A DNA stretch of 64,000 nucleotides, from contig NZ_JAIFYA010000002.1 in the NCBI RefSeq assembly GCF_019688735.1, positions 372,001 through 436,000 on the forward strand. The letters run 5' to 3'. Made by a program: the position numbers and the translations under genes. Shown here in pieces: positions 27,680 to 36,181 of the stretch. The notes under the pieces were generated by a model, which was not told the origin of the DNA, made no database searches, and saw only the letters and a program-made list of their open reading frames with translations. The stretch comes from Thermosulfurimonas sp. F29. GTDB taxonomy: Bacteria; Desulfobacterota; Thermodesulfobacteria; Thermodesulfobacteriales; Thermodesulfobacteriaceae. Positions within the stretch are counted from its first letter, which is position 1; each line of letters begins with the position of its first letter.

Positions 27680-28835
27680 GGATCCCGGCCAGGAAGTCCT
27701 GGATCAGGGTGTCCGGCCCCATGTCCGGGGCACCCCCGGTCACCACCCGGATACGGGCGGCCTCTAGCCTCTCCTTCCATTCCGGAGCGACCTCCGGCGC
27801 CAGAAGGTGCGTGGCCACCTGTTCCTTGAGGAAAGCCTCGAGATCCTGATCCTCGGGGCGCTTGATCACATCCTTGACCCGGACCCTTCCGGCCTCCACA
27901 TCGTAAACCGCGAAAAGATCGGCGGTGGCCGGATCCCTGGCCAGTTTGTTGCCCTCCACCGGCACGGCCACCCGCATGTAGCGCCCTTCCTCCACCTCGC
28001 GCCACATCTCCTCCGTGGCCGCCACCACATTGCGCACCAGTTCCTCAAAGGCCCTGGCCGTTATGGACTCCGGATAGGCACCCACCACCGGTTTGCCCGC
28101 ATCCCCGGCGGCCACCACCCGGGGGTCCACCGGGATGCGTCCTAGGAAACGGATGCCCAGCTCCTGAGCCAGGCGTTCCCCACCTCCGCGCTTGAAAAGA
28201 TCGAGCTCCTTTCCGCAGTGGGGACAGATGAATCCGCTCATGTTCTCCACCAGCCCCAGGATGCGCATCTTGACCTTGCGGCAGAAGTTGATGGACTTCT
28301 GCACATCGATGAGGGAAACTTCCTGAGGAGTGGTCACCACCAGGGCGTAGGCGTCGGGAATGGTCTTGGCCACGGTAAGAGGCTCGTCTCCGGTTCCGGG
28401 GGGAGCGTCTATGATGAGGTAGTCCAGCTTCCCCCAGTCGATGTCGCCGATGAACTGTTTTATGGCCGAGATCTTTAGGGGCCCCCGCCAGATGACCGCG
28501 GCGTCCTCCTTGGGAAGCAGGGGTTCTATGGAGAGGAATTTGAGGTTGGGTGAATAGCTGATGGCCCCCAGGCGACCGTCCGGCCGGCGGGGAAGCCGCT
28601 CCCGCCGCACCCCCAGCATCTTGGGAATGTTCGGGCCGTGAAGGTCCACATCCAGCAGACCCACCATGAAGTCCTGAAGGGAAAGCCCCACCGCCAGGTT
28701 CACCGCCACGGTGCTTTTCCCCACACCGCCCTTTCCGGACATGACCATGATCTTGTGCGAGATGCGCGAGAGCTGCTCGCGAACCCGCCTGTCCTGCTGA
28801 TCGAGAAGGACGCTCTTTTCCTGCGCCTGGATCAT
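27672..28835 (-). CDS. Mrp/NBP35 P-loop ATPase fused to ORP/NifX-like domain (MrpORP)
   Basis: 387 residues. The N-terminal Mrp/NBP35 ATPase has a deviant Walker A SGKGGVGKST (33-42), DVDLHGPNIPKMLG, DYLIIDAPPGTGDE, and the CxxC of ICPHCGK, which in this family binds a bridging iron-sulphur cluster. From about residue 287 (MRVAVPVEGNKLARDPATADLFAVYD) a dinitrogenase-cofactor/NifX-like domain follows, as in the MrpORP proteins of sulphate reducers, linked there to metal-cluster assembly and cell division. ATG start behind GGAGGG. Next on the strand upstream is a DsrE-like gene, starting 26 nt apart, so they may be co-transcribed. Confidence 0.9.
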   Translation of the reverse strand: MIQAQEKSVLLDQQDRRVREQLSRISHKIMVMSGKGGVGKSTVAVNLAVGLSLQDFMVGLLDVDLHGPNIPKMLGVRRERLPRRPDGRLGAISYSPNLKFLSIEPLLPKEDAAVIWRGPLKISAIKQFIGDIDWGKLDYLIIDAPPGTGDEPLTVAKTIPDAYALVVTTPQEVSLIDVQKSINFCRKVKMRILGLVENMSGFICPHCGKELDLFKRGGGERLAQELGIRFLGRIPVDPRVVAAGDAGKPVVGAYPESITARAFEELVRNVVAATEEMWREVEEGRYMRVAVPVEGNKLARDPATADLFAVYDVEAGRVRVKDVIKRPEDQDLEAFLKEQVATHLLAPEVAPEWKERLEAARIRVVTGGAPDMGPDTLIQDFLAGILR

Positions 28836-28861
28836 CTTAGCCCTCCGTAATAGAGATCAAT

Positions 28862-29200
28862 TTAGGCCCGAACATAGCGAAAACCCTGGTTCTGCCACTC
28901 CACCAGGGCTTTAATGCCCGCCGGCACCGTGCGGGCTCCCTGGGGAAGGAGGGAGGGATCTATCCCGAAGGCCCGCATGGCGTTTTCGCAGAAATACACC
29001 TCCACCCCGTCCCTCCGGGCCTCGCGATAGAGTTCCTCCACCTCCTCAAAGCGCTTCAATATGGTGATCCCCTCGGCGTTTACCAGCACCCTTACCGCGT
29101 GGGGGGCGCCGCCGAGAGCCCTGACGAAGTTCCGGGCCACCTTCAGGGCCACCTCAAACCTCTGCGATTCCGGCACATGCAGGACCAGATTGTATTCCAT
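28862..29200 (-). CDS. DsrE-like family protein
   Basis: 112 residues from the ATG at 29198-29200, which has GGAGG at 8 nt; a GTG 9 nt earlier is too close to that site. The sequence EYNLVLHVPESQRFEVALKVARNFVRAL, then VEVYFCENAMRAFGIDPSLLP, is the DsrE/YrkE-like alpha/beta fold with one conserved Cys after VYF. Family members relay sulphur or act as small regulatory partners. It precedes the MrpORP gene and may be co-transcribed with it. Confidence 0.8.
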   Translation of the reverse strand: MEYNLVLHVPESQRFEVALKVARNFVRALGGAPHAVRVLVNAEGITILKRFEEVEELYREARRDGVEVYFCENAMRAFGIDPSLLPQGARTVPAGIKALVEWQNQGFRYVRA

Positions 29201-29244
29201 GGGCACCACCTCCTTCGGGGTTCGCTCTGCTATTTAATCACGAT

Positions 29245-29274
29245 TTGTCCTTCCGGCAAGCACGATGCTAAACT
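29245..29274 (+). promoter_or_regulatory. promoter of holA, predicted leaderless transcript
   Basis: TTGTCC (29245-29250) and TAAACT (29269-29274) are 18 nt apart. The -10 ends six bases before the holA ATG (29281), and no ribosome site is present, so transcription should start at the ATG. Confidence 0.45.
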
Positions 29275-29280
29275 TAGGAC

Positions 29281-30432
29281 ATGCCCGTTTTTGCCGGACT
29301 GCACTTTCGGCGCCTGGTGGAGCTTGCGCGGAAGGACCGGCTGGCTCCTCTCTACATATTTGTGGGCGAACCCGCGGAGGCCCGGGACAAGGCCGGACGC
29401 ATCCTCTCGGTGCAGGAGGAAAGGGGGGCGTTGATCGAACGGGTGGATCTCGCCGAAACCCCTCCGGACACCCTCCCGGCCCTCCTTTCCTCCGGGGGGC
29501 TTTTCGGTCCCCGCCGGCTGGTGCTTGCGGCCTCCGGCGAGGTGCTTTCCGAAAGACCCGAACTCGCCCCGGAGATCCTCCGGGCCCTCTCCCCCGGAGG
29601 GGTGCATCTGCTCCTTCTCGCGCGGGAGTTCCCCGAGGATCACGAGCTATATCGCTTCGCCGAGGAGAAGGGGGCGGTGGTCCCCCTTGCGCTCCAGAAG
29701 GGAAGGGCCCGTTTTCTAAACGAACTTGCCGAGCGGCTTTCGGCCGAGGGAAAGAGCATGGAAAGGACGGTGGCCGAATACTTCCTGAGCCTCGTGGGGG
29801 AGGATTACGCCCACTTCCGAAACGAGCTCGAAAAAGTGATCCTCCACGCCGGGGAAAGGGAAACCATCCGCCGGGAGGATGTGGAGGCCGTGGTGGTCCC
29901 GGCGGAGGAGGCGGCGCTCTTTCTTCTGGGGGACACCCTTCTTGAGAAAGGCCCGGAGGCGGCCCGGGGCCTTCTCCGTCGTCTTCTCGATCACGGCGAG
30001 GCACCCCCCCGGATCGAGGCCGCGCTCTTCACCTACTTCAAGCGTCTCTGGTTGCTTGCCCATCTAGTCTCCCGCCGACCCGAGCTTCTGCGCGAGAGGA
30101 ACTTCGAAAACTTCCGTCGAACCCTGGAGAACCTCCTCAAAGAGGTGTGGACGGACAAACCCCCGGCGCTGCTTTCCCGGGTTCACCCCTACGCCCTCTT
30201 TCGCCTGAAAAGACACCTCGATAACCTTTCCGAAGAAAGGATCCCCGAAATCTTTGAAGCCCTTTACGAACTCGACGCGGCCCTCAAACGGGACTTTCAG
30301 GCCCCGGAACGGGCCTTCTATTCCTTCTTTCTTAGGGTATATCACCTAAGAGGCCGGGCTCCCCTGAAAGAAGGTTCCGCAGATCGTCCAGCTTTCGCAG
30401 GAGCCCTTCCCGGGAGCGGAAGGGGATTTTAA
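29281..30432 (+). CDS. holA: DNA polymerase III delta subunit
   Basis: 383 residues, the clamp-loader delta subunit that opens the sliding clamp. The fold is recognised by the N-terminal LAPLYIFVGEPAEARDKAGRI, the mid segment SGGLFGPRRLVLAASGEV, and VGEDYAHFRNELEKVILHAG followed by the VVPAEEAALFLLGDTLLEKG helix, all typical of HolA. There is no active Walker A, as expected. The 3' 101 nt overlap a convergent ParB-like gene, so the last ~30 residues (rich in Gly, Ala and Ser) may be an added tail. Confidence 0.88.
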   Translation: MPVFAGLHFRRLVELARKDRLAPLYIFVGEPAEARDKAGRILSVQEERGALIERVDLAETPPDTLPALLSSGGLFGPRRLVLAASGEVLSERPELAPEILRALSPGGVHLLLLAREFPEDHELYRFAEEKGAVVPLALQKGRARFLNELAERLSAEGKSMERTVAEYFLSLVGEDYAHFRNELEKVILHAGERETIRREDVEAVVVPAEEAALFLLGDTLLEKGPEAARGLLRRLLDHGEAPPRIEAALFTYFKRLWLLAHLVSRRPELLRERNFENFRRTLENLLKEVWTDKPPALLSRVHPYALFRLKRHLDNLSEERIPEIFEALYELDAALKRDFQAPERAFYSFFLRVYHLRGRAPLKEGSADRPAFAGALPGSGRGF

Positions 30433-31240
30433 GGCTCCATTCCTCCCGTTCCAGGGCCGGAGGGATTTCGAGGAGGACCCCCTTTCCCCTCAGGACTTCC
30501 CTCAGGCGCAGGGCCTTTTCCTCCATTCTGCTCAGAGAGGGCCTGAGTGCTTTTCGCAGGGCCCGCAGGAACTCCTCCCGTCTTTCAAAACCCCGGAACC
30601 GGGACAGAACCTCCTCCAGGGGGAGATCCTCCCGACGGGCTAGATCGAGAAGCCCCTCCACGACCTCCTGTCTTTCGGAGGCGGTGAAGCGCAGGCGTTC
30701 TAGGAGATCGAGCAATTCGGGCTGGGCCTTCCGGGGACACCGCAGAAGGGCCCGAGCCGCCCGGGGGGAGAGGCGGCCGGAGGCCACCTGGAGTTTCAGG
30801 GACTCCGGGGCCTCGGAAAGGGCCTTAAGAAAGAAATAGCCCTCCGGATCGGACCGCAATCCGAGAAGGGGAAAGACCCTTCGCACCACCTCCTCCGGAG
30901 AGAGATAACGACTGAGACGGGCCACCACCTCGGCCTTCTCCGCCAGGTTGAGACCCCGAAAGAGGTTGCTCTCCAGGGCCAGCCACTGGGCCTCCACCGG
31001 AGGCATCCCGGGAAGGACCCGGCAGGAAACCTCCTCCAGACCGAGGGCCCTTGCGGCAAGCAGTCGCCCCTCCCCGGCCACGGGAACGAATCCGTCCTCC
31101 CCCTCGAGCACCACCGGGGGTTCGATGACTCCGCGGCGTTTTACGCTTTCCAGAAGCAGGGTATCCCGTGGAGGGAGGGAGAAAACGAAGGTGCGCGAGA
31201 GGAGGTCTACATCCGCGAGCCTCAGGGTAACGATCTTCAC
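30332..31240 (-). CDS. ParB/RepB/Spo0J-family nuclease-domain protein
   Basis: 302 residues from a GTG at 31238-31240. N-terminal ParB-like part: SVKRRGVIEPPVVLEGEDGF, VAGEGRLLAARALGLEEVSC (the GERR-like CTPase/nuclease box) and ALESNLFRGLNLAEKAEVVARL. A helical centre (SGRLSPRAARALLRC) resembles the ParB helix-turn-helix. The C-terminal ~80 residues are unlike ParB dimerisation domains. No parA is nearby, so a chromosome-partition role is doubtful; a transcriptional or unknown role is possible. It follows purC by 19 nt and runs 101 nt into holA on the other strand. Confidence 0.78.
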   Translation of the reverse strand: MKIVTLRLADVDLLSRTFVFSLPPRDTLLLESVKRRGVIEPPVVLEGEDGFVPVAGEGRLLAARALGLEEVSCRVLPGMPPVEAQWLALESNLFRGLNLAEKAEVVARLSRYLSPEEVVRRVFPLLGLRSDPEGYFFLKALSEAPESLKLQVASGRLSPRAARALLRCPRKAQPELLDLLERLRFTASERQEVVEGLLDLARREDLPLEEVLSRFRGFERREEFLRALRKALRPSLSRMEEKALRLREVLRGKGVLLEIPPALEREEWSLKIPFRSREGLLRKLDDLRNLLSGEPGLLGDIP

Positions 31241-31259
31241 CGGATCTTTCCGGCTCCCC

Positions 31260-32153
31260 TCAGGAAAGGTCTTCTCCGGTAAGTCTTTTCAGGGCCTCGA
31301 GGTACCGTTCCCTGGTCTTTCGCACTATGTCCGGAGGGATCTCCGGAGCCGGAGGCTTTTTGTCCCAGCCGATCTCCATGAGCCAGTCCCTTATGAACTG
31401 CTTGTCGAAGCTTTTCTGGGGGCGTCCGGGCTGGTATTCCTCCCGGGGCCAGAAGCGGGAGGAATCCGGGGTGAGAACTTCGTCCACCAGGATGAGTTTC
31501 CCGTCCACCAGACCGAACTCGAACTTGGTGTCCGCGATGATGATGCCGCGGGTTTCGGCGTACTCGGCGGCCCTGCGATAGAGGTCCAGCGAGATCTCCC
31601 GCACCCGTTCGGCCATCTCACGCCCGATTAGCCGGGCACACTCCTCAAAGGTGATGTTCACATCGTGTTCGCCCTGGGCGGCCTTGGTGGAGGGGGTGAA
31701 AATGGGCTCCGGGAGCCGGTCGGCCTCGCGCAATCCCTCCGGAAGCGAAATTCCGCAGACCTTTCCGGTCTGCCGGTATTCCTTCATGGCCGAACCGGTG
31801 ATGTAGCCCCGCACGATGCACTCCACCGGAAGCACCCGGGCCTTTCTAACCAGCATGCTCCGCCCGGAAAGCACCTCCCGATAGGGCTGAAGCTCTTCCG
31901 GATACTCCTCTACCCGTGCGGAAACCAGGTGATGGGGCACCACATCTCTCAGGAAATCGAACCAGAAGAGAGACATGCGGGTGAGAATGCGCCCTTTGTC
32001 CGGAATGGGAGTGGGCAGCACCACATCGAAGGCGGAAATGCGATCCGTGGCCACGATGAGGAGCTTGTCCCCCAGATCGTAAATGTCCCGGACCTTGCCC
32101 CGGGAAAGAAGCTTTAAACCCTGAAAATCGGTCTTATACAGCGCCGTTGACAT
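31260..32153 (-). CDS. purC: phosphoribosylaminoimidazole-succinocarboxamide synthase
   Basis: 297 residues, the longer SAICAR synthase type; joins CAIR and aspartate with ATP in purine synthesis. Signatures: LLSRGKVRDIYDLGDKLLIVATDRISAFDVVLPTPIPDKG in overlapping pieces, ECIVRGYITGSAMKEY, and FGLVDGKLILVDEVLTPDSSRFW. ATG 32151-32153 has AAGGAA upstream. Its promoter must lie in the short divergent region that also holds the palindrome at 32170-32186. Confidence 0.97.
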   Translation of the reverse strand: MSTALYKTDFQGLKLLSRGKVRDIYDLGDKLLIVATDRISAFDVVLPTPIPDKGRILTRMSLFWFDFLRDVVPHHLVSARVEEYPEELQPYREVLSGRSMLVRKARVLPVECIVRGYITGSAMKEYRQTGKVCGISLPEGLREADRLPEPIFTPSTKAAQGEHDVNITFEECARLIGREMAERVREISLDLYRRAAEYAETRGIIIADTKFEFGLVDGKLILVDEVLTPDSSRFWPREEYQPGRPQKSFDKQFIRDWLMEIGWDKKPPAPEIPPDIVRKTRERYLEALKRLTGEDLS

Positions 32154-32169
32154 GGTAAGTTCCTTGTAG

Positions 32170-32186
32170 CATAATGATATTATGCG
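32170..32186. promoter_or_regulatory. perfect 7-3-7 palindrome between purC and small ORFs
   Basis: GCATAAT and ATTATGC flank a 3-nt centre. The right arm contains the ATG of the small plus-strand ORF at 32183, and the whole site lies 17 nt upstream of purC. It is the size and symmetry of an operator for a dimeric repressor, and either arm could double as a -10 element. Confidence 0.5.
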
Positions 32187-32311
32187 AAAAGAATGGGCGA
32201 GACATTTTTTGAATTTGGCTTTAGGAGTTGCCTTAACAGGTATTGTGCAACCCCTTGTTCAAAAAGAGGTTGACAAAAAAGTTCTAATGAAAGGAGAAAA
32301 TAATGCTTGAA
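32183..32311 (+). CDS. very small membrane-type protein (42 aa)
   Basis: 42 residues: a charged start (MRKEWARHF) followed by one hydrophobic stretch LNLALGVALTGIVQPLV and a Lys/Glu-rich tail. It would be a single-pass peptide. The stop overlaps the next small ORF by 9 nt, and the base composition is lower in G+C than purC or the gene at 32415. No ribosome site is visible; the ATG lies inside the palindrome. Expression is inferred from the coupled, well-initiated ORF behind it. Confidence 0.5.
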
Positions 32312-32413
32312 GCTTATCTCATGATTGGTATAAGCGCTCTTTGCGTGGCTGTAATTGTACTTTTGGTTGATCGGAAAAGCAGACGTTCTTCGCATAAAGA
32401 AGTTCCCTCCTGA
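32303..32413 (+). CDS. very small membrane-type protein (36 aa)
   Basis: 36 residues with an acidic start, a strong hydrophobic helix (MIGISALCVAVIVLLV) and a basic tail (DRKSRRSSHK), i.e. an inside-positive single-pass peptide. An AAGGAG ribosome site sits 6-7 nt ahead of the ATG. Together with the 42-residue ORF it makes a two-cistron unit of tiny membrane proteins, like small accessory or stress peptides. No family recognised. Confidence 0.55.
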   Translation: MLEAYLMIGISALCVAVIVLLVDRKSRRSSHKEVPS

Positions 32414-32414
32414 T

Positions 32415-32789
32415 TTAAGCCGCGGCGCGGGCCAGTTTCCGGGTGCGCTTCTTGAACCGCGAGGCCAGCCGACGATAACGCTCGTAACGCTCCCAGTCTT
32501 TCTCGGCCTTGGCCTTTTCCGCGAGCTCCCTGAACTTTTTGATCTTGGCCTTGAGCTCGCGCATGGAGCCACCCACCCTGCGGGGAGCCTCCTCAATGCC
32601 GTAGACCTTTTTGAGGGCGGAGATCAGCTCCTCCTTGTTCATGCCGTGAACCCCGGTGATCTCCGGGATCTGAAGGGCCAGCTCCCGCAACTCCTTGATG
32701 GTCATTTTCTCCAGCTTTTTGGGAAGCGGCGGAAGACCTCCCTCTTCGGGCTGAGTTTCCTGAACTTCCTCCCTGACCTCCTCAGCCAT
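32415..32789 (-). CDS. Rho N-terminal-like (SAP-type) helical protein
   Basis: 124 residues. KLEKMTIKELRELALQIPEITGVHGMNKEELISALKK resembles the Rho_N/SAP helix-extended-helix module that binds nucleic acid. The C-terminal part is a basic coiled helix (ELKAKIKKFRELAEKAK; RRLASRFKKRTRKLARAAA). A short acidic, Pro-rich N-terminus precedes it. It lacks the rest of Rho, so it is a small nucleic-acid-binding protein of unknown role. ATG at 32787-32789 with GGGAGGG upstream. Confidence 0.72.
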   Translation of the reverse strand: MAEEVREEVQETQPEEGGLPPLPKKLEKMTIKELRELALQIPEITGVHGMNKEELISALKKVYGIEEAPRRVGGSMRELKAKIKKFRELAEKAKAEKDWERYERYRRLASRFKKRTRKLARAAA

Positions 32790-32883
32790 GACACCCTCCC
32801 GCGGAATTTTACCGAAACATAAACCATCCCCTCCGATCCTTCAACCCTTTCCCGGAACCGGAGAGCATCTTATTTTTTTCGGT

Positions 32884-32912
32884 TTGGGAAAAGAGGAGTT
32901 AGCGGGTAAAAT
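32884..32912 (+). promoter_or_regulatory. promoter of DUF2250-like gene and lon, predicted leaderless
   Basis: TTGGGA (32884-32889) and TAAAAT (32907-32912) are exactly 17 nt apart. Six bases separate the -10 from the GTG at 32919, so transcription should begin on the start codon. This promoter also serves lon, whose start overlaps the end of the upstream gene. Confidence 0.5.
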
Positions 32913-32918
32913 GAGGGC

Positions 32919-33218
32919 GTGCTTCCCTGGGGAGTACTTGAGGAGGAAGACTGGCGCATCCTGAGGGATCTTTACGCCCTTGCTCCGGATTGTGCCAAAT
33001 TCCTGTCCCGAAGATTGCGAATGGATCCGGGAGAGACCATGCTAAGACTCAGGAGACTGGAGGCCCTGGGGTTTCTGGAACGGGTACGGGGACGCTTTCT
33101 CAAGAAAAAGGGTTTGCGGCGTCCCAAACACATGAACCACACCTATTACGAGCTCTCGCGGGAGGCCCGGCTTCACCTGAGGGCTCTACTTTTTGCCGAG
33201 GAGGTTAAGGACGCATGA
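32919..33218 (+). CDS. DUF2250-like winged-helix protein upstream of lon
   Basis: 99 residues from [29 protein letters not shown] and [23 protein letters not shown] form a winged-helix DNA-binding unit of the DUF2250 kind; [18 protein letters not shown] closes it. The start codon of lon (33215) overlaps its stop (ATGA), so the two are translated together and this protein is a good candidate regulator of lon or partner of it. There is no ribosome site, in line with the leaderless promoter. Confidence 0.75.
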   Translation: MLPWGVLEEEDWRILRDLYALAPDCAKFLSRRLRMDPGETMLRLRRLEALGFLERVRGRFLKKKGLRRPKHMNHTYYELSREARLHLRALLFAEEVKDA

Positions 33219-35623
33219 TGGAAGAGGTTTCCTTCTCCAGTCCGGAACTCATGGAGGGCGAGAGCATCGAGGTTCCCGAGATCCTTCCCCTTATGGCCAT
33301 AAGGGACATCGTACTCTTCCCGGGTATGGTAATACCCCTTTTCGTAGGACGGGAAAAGAGCCTTAACGCGGTCTCCGAGGCCCTCAACGGCGAAAAACTT
33401 CTGGCCCTGGTCACCCAGAAGGATCCCATGGAGGAAGACCCCCCTCCGGAGGGACTTTTTCGGGTAGGGGTGGTGGGCCTCATTATTCGCACCTTCAAGC
33501 TCCCGGAGGATCGGCTCAAGGTGCTGGTTCAGGTGCTGGCCCGGGTGGAGGTGGACGAATTCCTGGAGACCGAGCCCTCTTTCCGGGTTCGCATTACCCC
33601 GATCCGGGAAAAGGAACCCGAGACCCTTTCCGTGGACGCCGAGGCTCTTATGCGTTCGGTGCGGGAGACCGCGGAAAAGGTGCTCGCCCTTCGCGGCCTC
33701 CTCAACCCGGATCTTTCGGCCCTTCTCGCCTCGGTGGAGGAACCCGGCCGACTTTCCGATCTTGTCGCGGCCCATGTGCGTTTCAAAATCTCCGAGGCCC
33801 AGGATCTCTTAGAGACTTACGAAGGCCTGGAGCGTCTCAAGAAGATTTACAGGTATCTCCAGCGCGAATTTGAGATCGCCAGCCTTCAGGCCAAGATCCA
33901 GACCGAGGCCCAGGAAGAGATGGCCCGTTCCCAGCGGGAATACTTCCTTCGGGAACAGCTCCGCGCCATCAAGCGAGAACTGGGGGAAACCGACGAGCTC
34001 GAGGCCGAGATCGAGGAGTTGCGGGAGAAGATCAGAAAGGCCCGGATGCCCAAGGAGGTGGAAAAGGAGGCCCTAAAACAGCTTTCCCGTCTCGAAATGA
34101 TGCATCCGGACACCGCCGAGGCCACGGTGATTCGCACCTACCTCGACTGGCTCATCGAACTTCCGTGGCGCAAGAGCACCCGGGATCGACTGGATCTCAA
34201 AGAGGCCAAGAGGATTCTTGACGAGGATCACTACAACCTGGAAAAGATCAAGGAAAGGCTCCTTGAGTACCTTGCGGTGAAGAAGCTCAATCCCAGGGCC
34301 AAGGGCCCCATCCTGTGTTTCGTGGGGCCTCCGGGGGTGGGGAAGACCAGTCTGGGGCGTTCCATAGCCCGGGCCCTGGGACGCAAGTTCGTGCGGGTCT
34401 CTCTGGGCGGAGTACGGGACGAGGCCGAGATCCGGGGACACCGGCGCACCTATGTGGGAGCACTCCCCGGACGCATCATCCAGGGTCTCAAGCAGGCCGG
34501 CGTGAACAACCCGGTCTTCATGATCGACGAGGTGGACAAACTCTGTGCGGACTTTCAGGGAGACCCTTCGGCGGCCCTTCTCGAGGTGCTCGACCCGGAA
34601 CAAAACAAAGAATTCGTGGACCATTACCTGGGCGTTCCCTTCGATCTCTCCAAGGTCATGTTCATAGCCACGGCCAACATGACCGATCCCATTCCCCCGG
34701 CCCTTCTCGACCGGATGGAGGTAATCTACCTTTCCGGTTACACCCCTGAGGAAAAACTGGTCATCGCCAGGCGCTATCTCCTCCCCCGGCAGCTCCGTGA
34801 ACACGGTCTCAGGGAAAAGGATCTTCACCTTTCCGACCGGACCATCTTTCGGGTCATTTCGGAGTACACCTCCGAGGCGGGGGTACGGGAGCTGGAAAGG
34901 AAATTGGCGGCCCTCTGCCGAAAGGTGGCCCGGAGGCTGGCCGAGGGTGAGAAGGGCCCCTTCCGGATCACCTCCGGAAACCTTCACAAATACCTCGGTC
35001 CTCCCGAATACCTGGAAGAACTCTCTCAGGAGGAGGACGAGATCGGGGTGGCCACCGGGCTGGCCTGGACCCCTTACGGAGGCGAGGTCCTCTACATTGA
35101 GGTAACGGTAATGGAGGGGAAGGGCAACCTGATCCTCACCGGACAGCTGGGTGAGGTGATGAAGGAGAGCGCCCAGGCCGCCCTATCCTACATCCGGGCC
35201 CGGGCCAAGGAATTGGGCATTTCCGCCCGGTTTTACGAGAAGTACGACCTTCACATTCACATTCCTTCCGGAGCCATTCCCAAGGACGGCCCCAGCGCCG
35301 GAGTAACCATGGCGGTAGCCATGATTTCGGCGCTTTCCAGACGCCCGGTACGCCGCGATGTGGCCATGACCGGAGAGATCACGCTCCGGGGACGAGTCCT
35401 ACCGGTAGGAGGCATCAAGGAAAAATCCCTTGCCGCCCTCCGTAAAGGAATCCATAAAGTCCTTCTTCCGGAAAAGAACCTGAAGGATCTCGAAGACATT
35501 CCCCCTGAACTCCGGCGTAAAATCGAATTCATCCCGGTAAAACACCTGGACGAGGTGCTGGAGCTGAGTCTTCTCAGGAAGAAAAGACCGAGTCGAGTCA
35601 GAACCACCCGCAAGAAATCATAA
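33215..35623 (+). CDS. lon: ATP-dependent protease Lon
   Basis: 802 residues. The LON substrate-binding domain begins [25 protein letters not shown]; a long coiled linker ([32 protein letters not shown], in pieces) follows; the AAA+ module has Walker [10 protein letters not shown] near residue 370 and Walker [11 protein letters not shown]; the protease domain has the catalytic dyad Ser694 (DGPSAG) and Lys737 (GGIKEKS). All active residues are intact. Removes damaged and regulatory proteins in the cytoplasm. The distal part of the operon with the DUF2250-like gene; a transposon-derived repeat starts 37 nt after the stop. Confidence 0.97.
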   Translation: MMEEVSFSSPELMEGESIEVPEILPLMAIRDIVLFPGMVIPLFVGREKSLNAVSEALNGEKLLALVTQKDPMEEDPPPEGLFRVGVVGLIIRTFKLPEDRLKVLVQVLARVEVDEFLETEPSFRVRITPIREKEPETLSVDAEALMRSVRETAEKVLALRGLLNPDLSALLASVEEPGRLSDLVAAHVRFKISEAQDLLETYEGLERLKKIYRYLQREFEIASLQAKIQTEAQEEMARSQREYFLREQLRAIKRELGETDELEAEIEELREKIRKARMPKEVEKEALKQLSRLEMMHPDTAEATVIRTYLDWLIELPWRKSTRDRLDLKEAKRILDEDHYNLEKIKERLLEYLAVKKLNPRAKGPILCFVGPPGVGKTSLGRSIARALGRKFVRVSLGGVRDEAEIRGHRRTYVGALPGRIIQGLKQAGVNNPVFMIDEVDKLCADFQGDPSAALLEVLDPEQNKEFVDHYLGVPFDLSKVMFIATANMTDPIPPALLDRMEVIYLSGYTPEEKLVIARRYLLPRQLREHGLREKDLHLSDRTIFRVISEYTSEAGVRELERKLAALCRKVARRLAEGEKGPFRITSGNLHKYLGPPEYLEELSQEEDEIGVATGLAWTPYGGEVLYIEVTVMEGKGNLILTGQLGEVMKESAQAALSYIRARAKELGISARFYEKYDLHIHIPSGAIPKDGPSAGVTMAVAMISALSRRPVRRDVAMTGEITLRGRVLPVGGIKEKSLAALRKGIHKVLLPEKNLKDLEDIPPELRRKIEFIPVKHLDEVLELSLLRKKRPSRVRTTRKKS

Positions 35624-35659
35624 GACCTGGCCCCTGCCCCTTTTCCGTCCGGGAGGCCT

Positions 35660-36046
35660 AATTGCCTCACGAGAAAATCTATTTGAAATGGGATTCCCGG
35701 GATGGCCGGATGCTCCGGTACCCTCTCGTACGGCGTCTTCGGCTCCTCGTAAATCTTCTTAACCTTGCTCCCTATACGCCTCTTCTCAATCAGCTTCACC
35801 GAAGGCCGAAAGACCTCCAGAACCTCCAGGGCTCCCTCTGTATCATACCGAAAATAGCCAAAAATATCTTCGGGCTACCGTCCGGTGCTTCTCCCACCCG
35901 ACAATCCTGAGACCACTTGAGAAGATTATGGCGGTTGGGGATCGGCCACGAGGTCAAACTCCTTATCGGGCATAATTCTCCTCCCCTGGAGGATGCTTTG
36001 GGGAGGAGGTTAAAGGTTTTCGAGCAAATTTTTAAATGAGGCAATT
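35660..36046. mobile_element. MITE-like non-autonomous element, copy 1
   Basis: 387 bp ending in inverted AATTGCCTCA (35660-35669) and TGAGGCAATT (36037-36046). It is nearly identical to 38825-39216. On the minus strand it carries the C-terminal tail of a transposase, [20 protein letters not shown], then [26 protein letters not shown], typical of rve/DDE integrase-type transposases, and near the other end a short ATG frame with its own GGAGGAG site (MPDKEFDLVADP). I read it as an internally deleted insertion sequence moved in trans. No target duplication is clear. Confidence 0.75.
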
Positions 36047-36053
36047 CGCTATC

Positions 36054-36082
36054 TTGACAATTTATGGAGAAAAAGTTAGTCT
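36054..36082 (+). promoter_or_regulatory. promoter of tRNA-Lys
   Basis: A consensus TTGACA (36054-36059) and TAGTCT (36077-36082) are 17 nt apart, giving initiation near 36089, seven bases before the tRNA. The -35 starts 8 nt beyond the end of the MITE-like element. Confidence 0.5.
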
Positions 36083-36095
36083 TGAATTTGCTCAT

Positions 36096-36168
36096 GGGCC
36101 GGTAACTCAGCTGGCAGAGTACTGGCCTTTTAAGCCAGGAGTCGCAGGTTCGAATCCTGCCCGGCCCA
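36096..36168 (+). tRNA. tRNA-Lys (anticodon TTT)
   Basis: 73 nt folding into a full cloverleaf: acceptor GGGCCGG with CCGGCCC, a D-loop with AGCTGGCAGAG, anticodon arm CTGGCCTTTTAAGCCAG with TTT, and the T-arm GCAGGTTCGAATCCTGC. Discriminator A; CCA is not encoded. Confidence 0.97.
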
Positions 36169-36181
36169 TGTGATGGAGATT

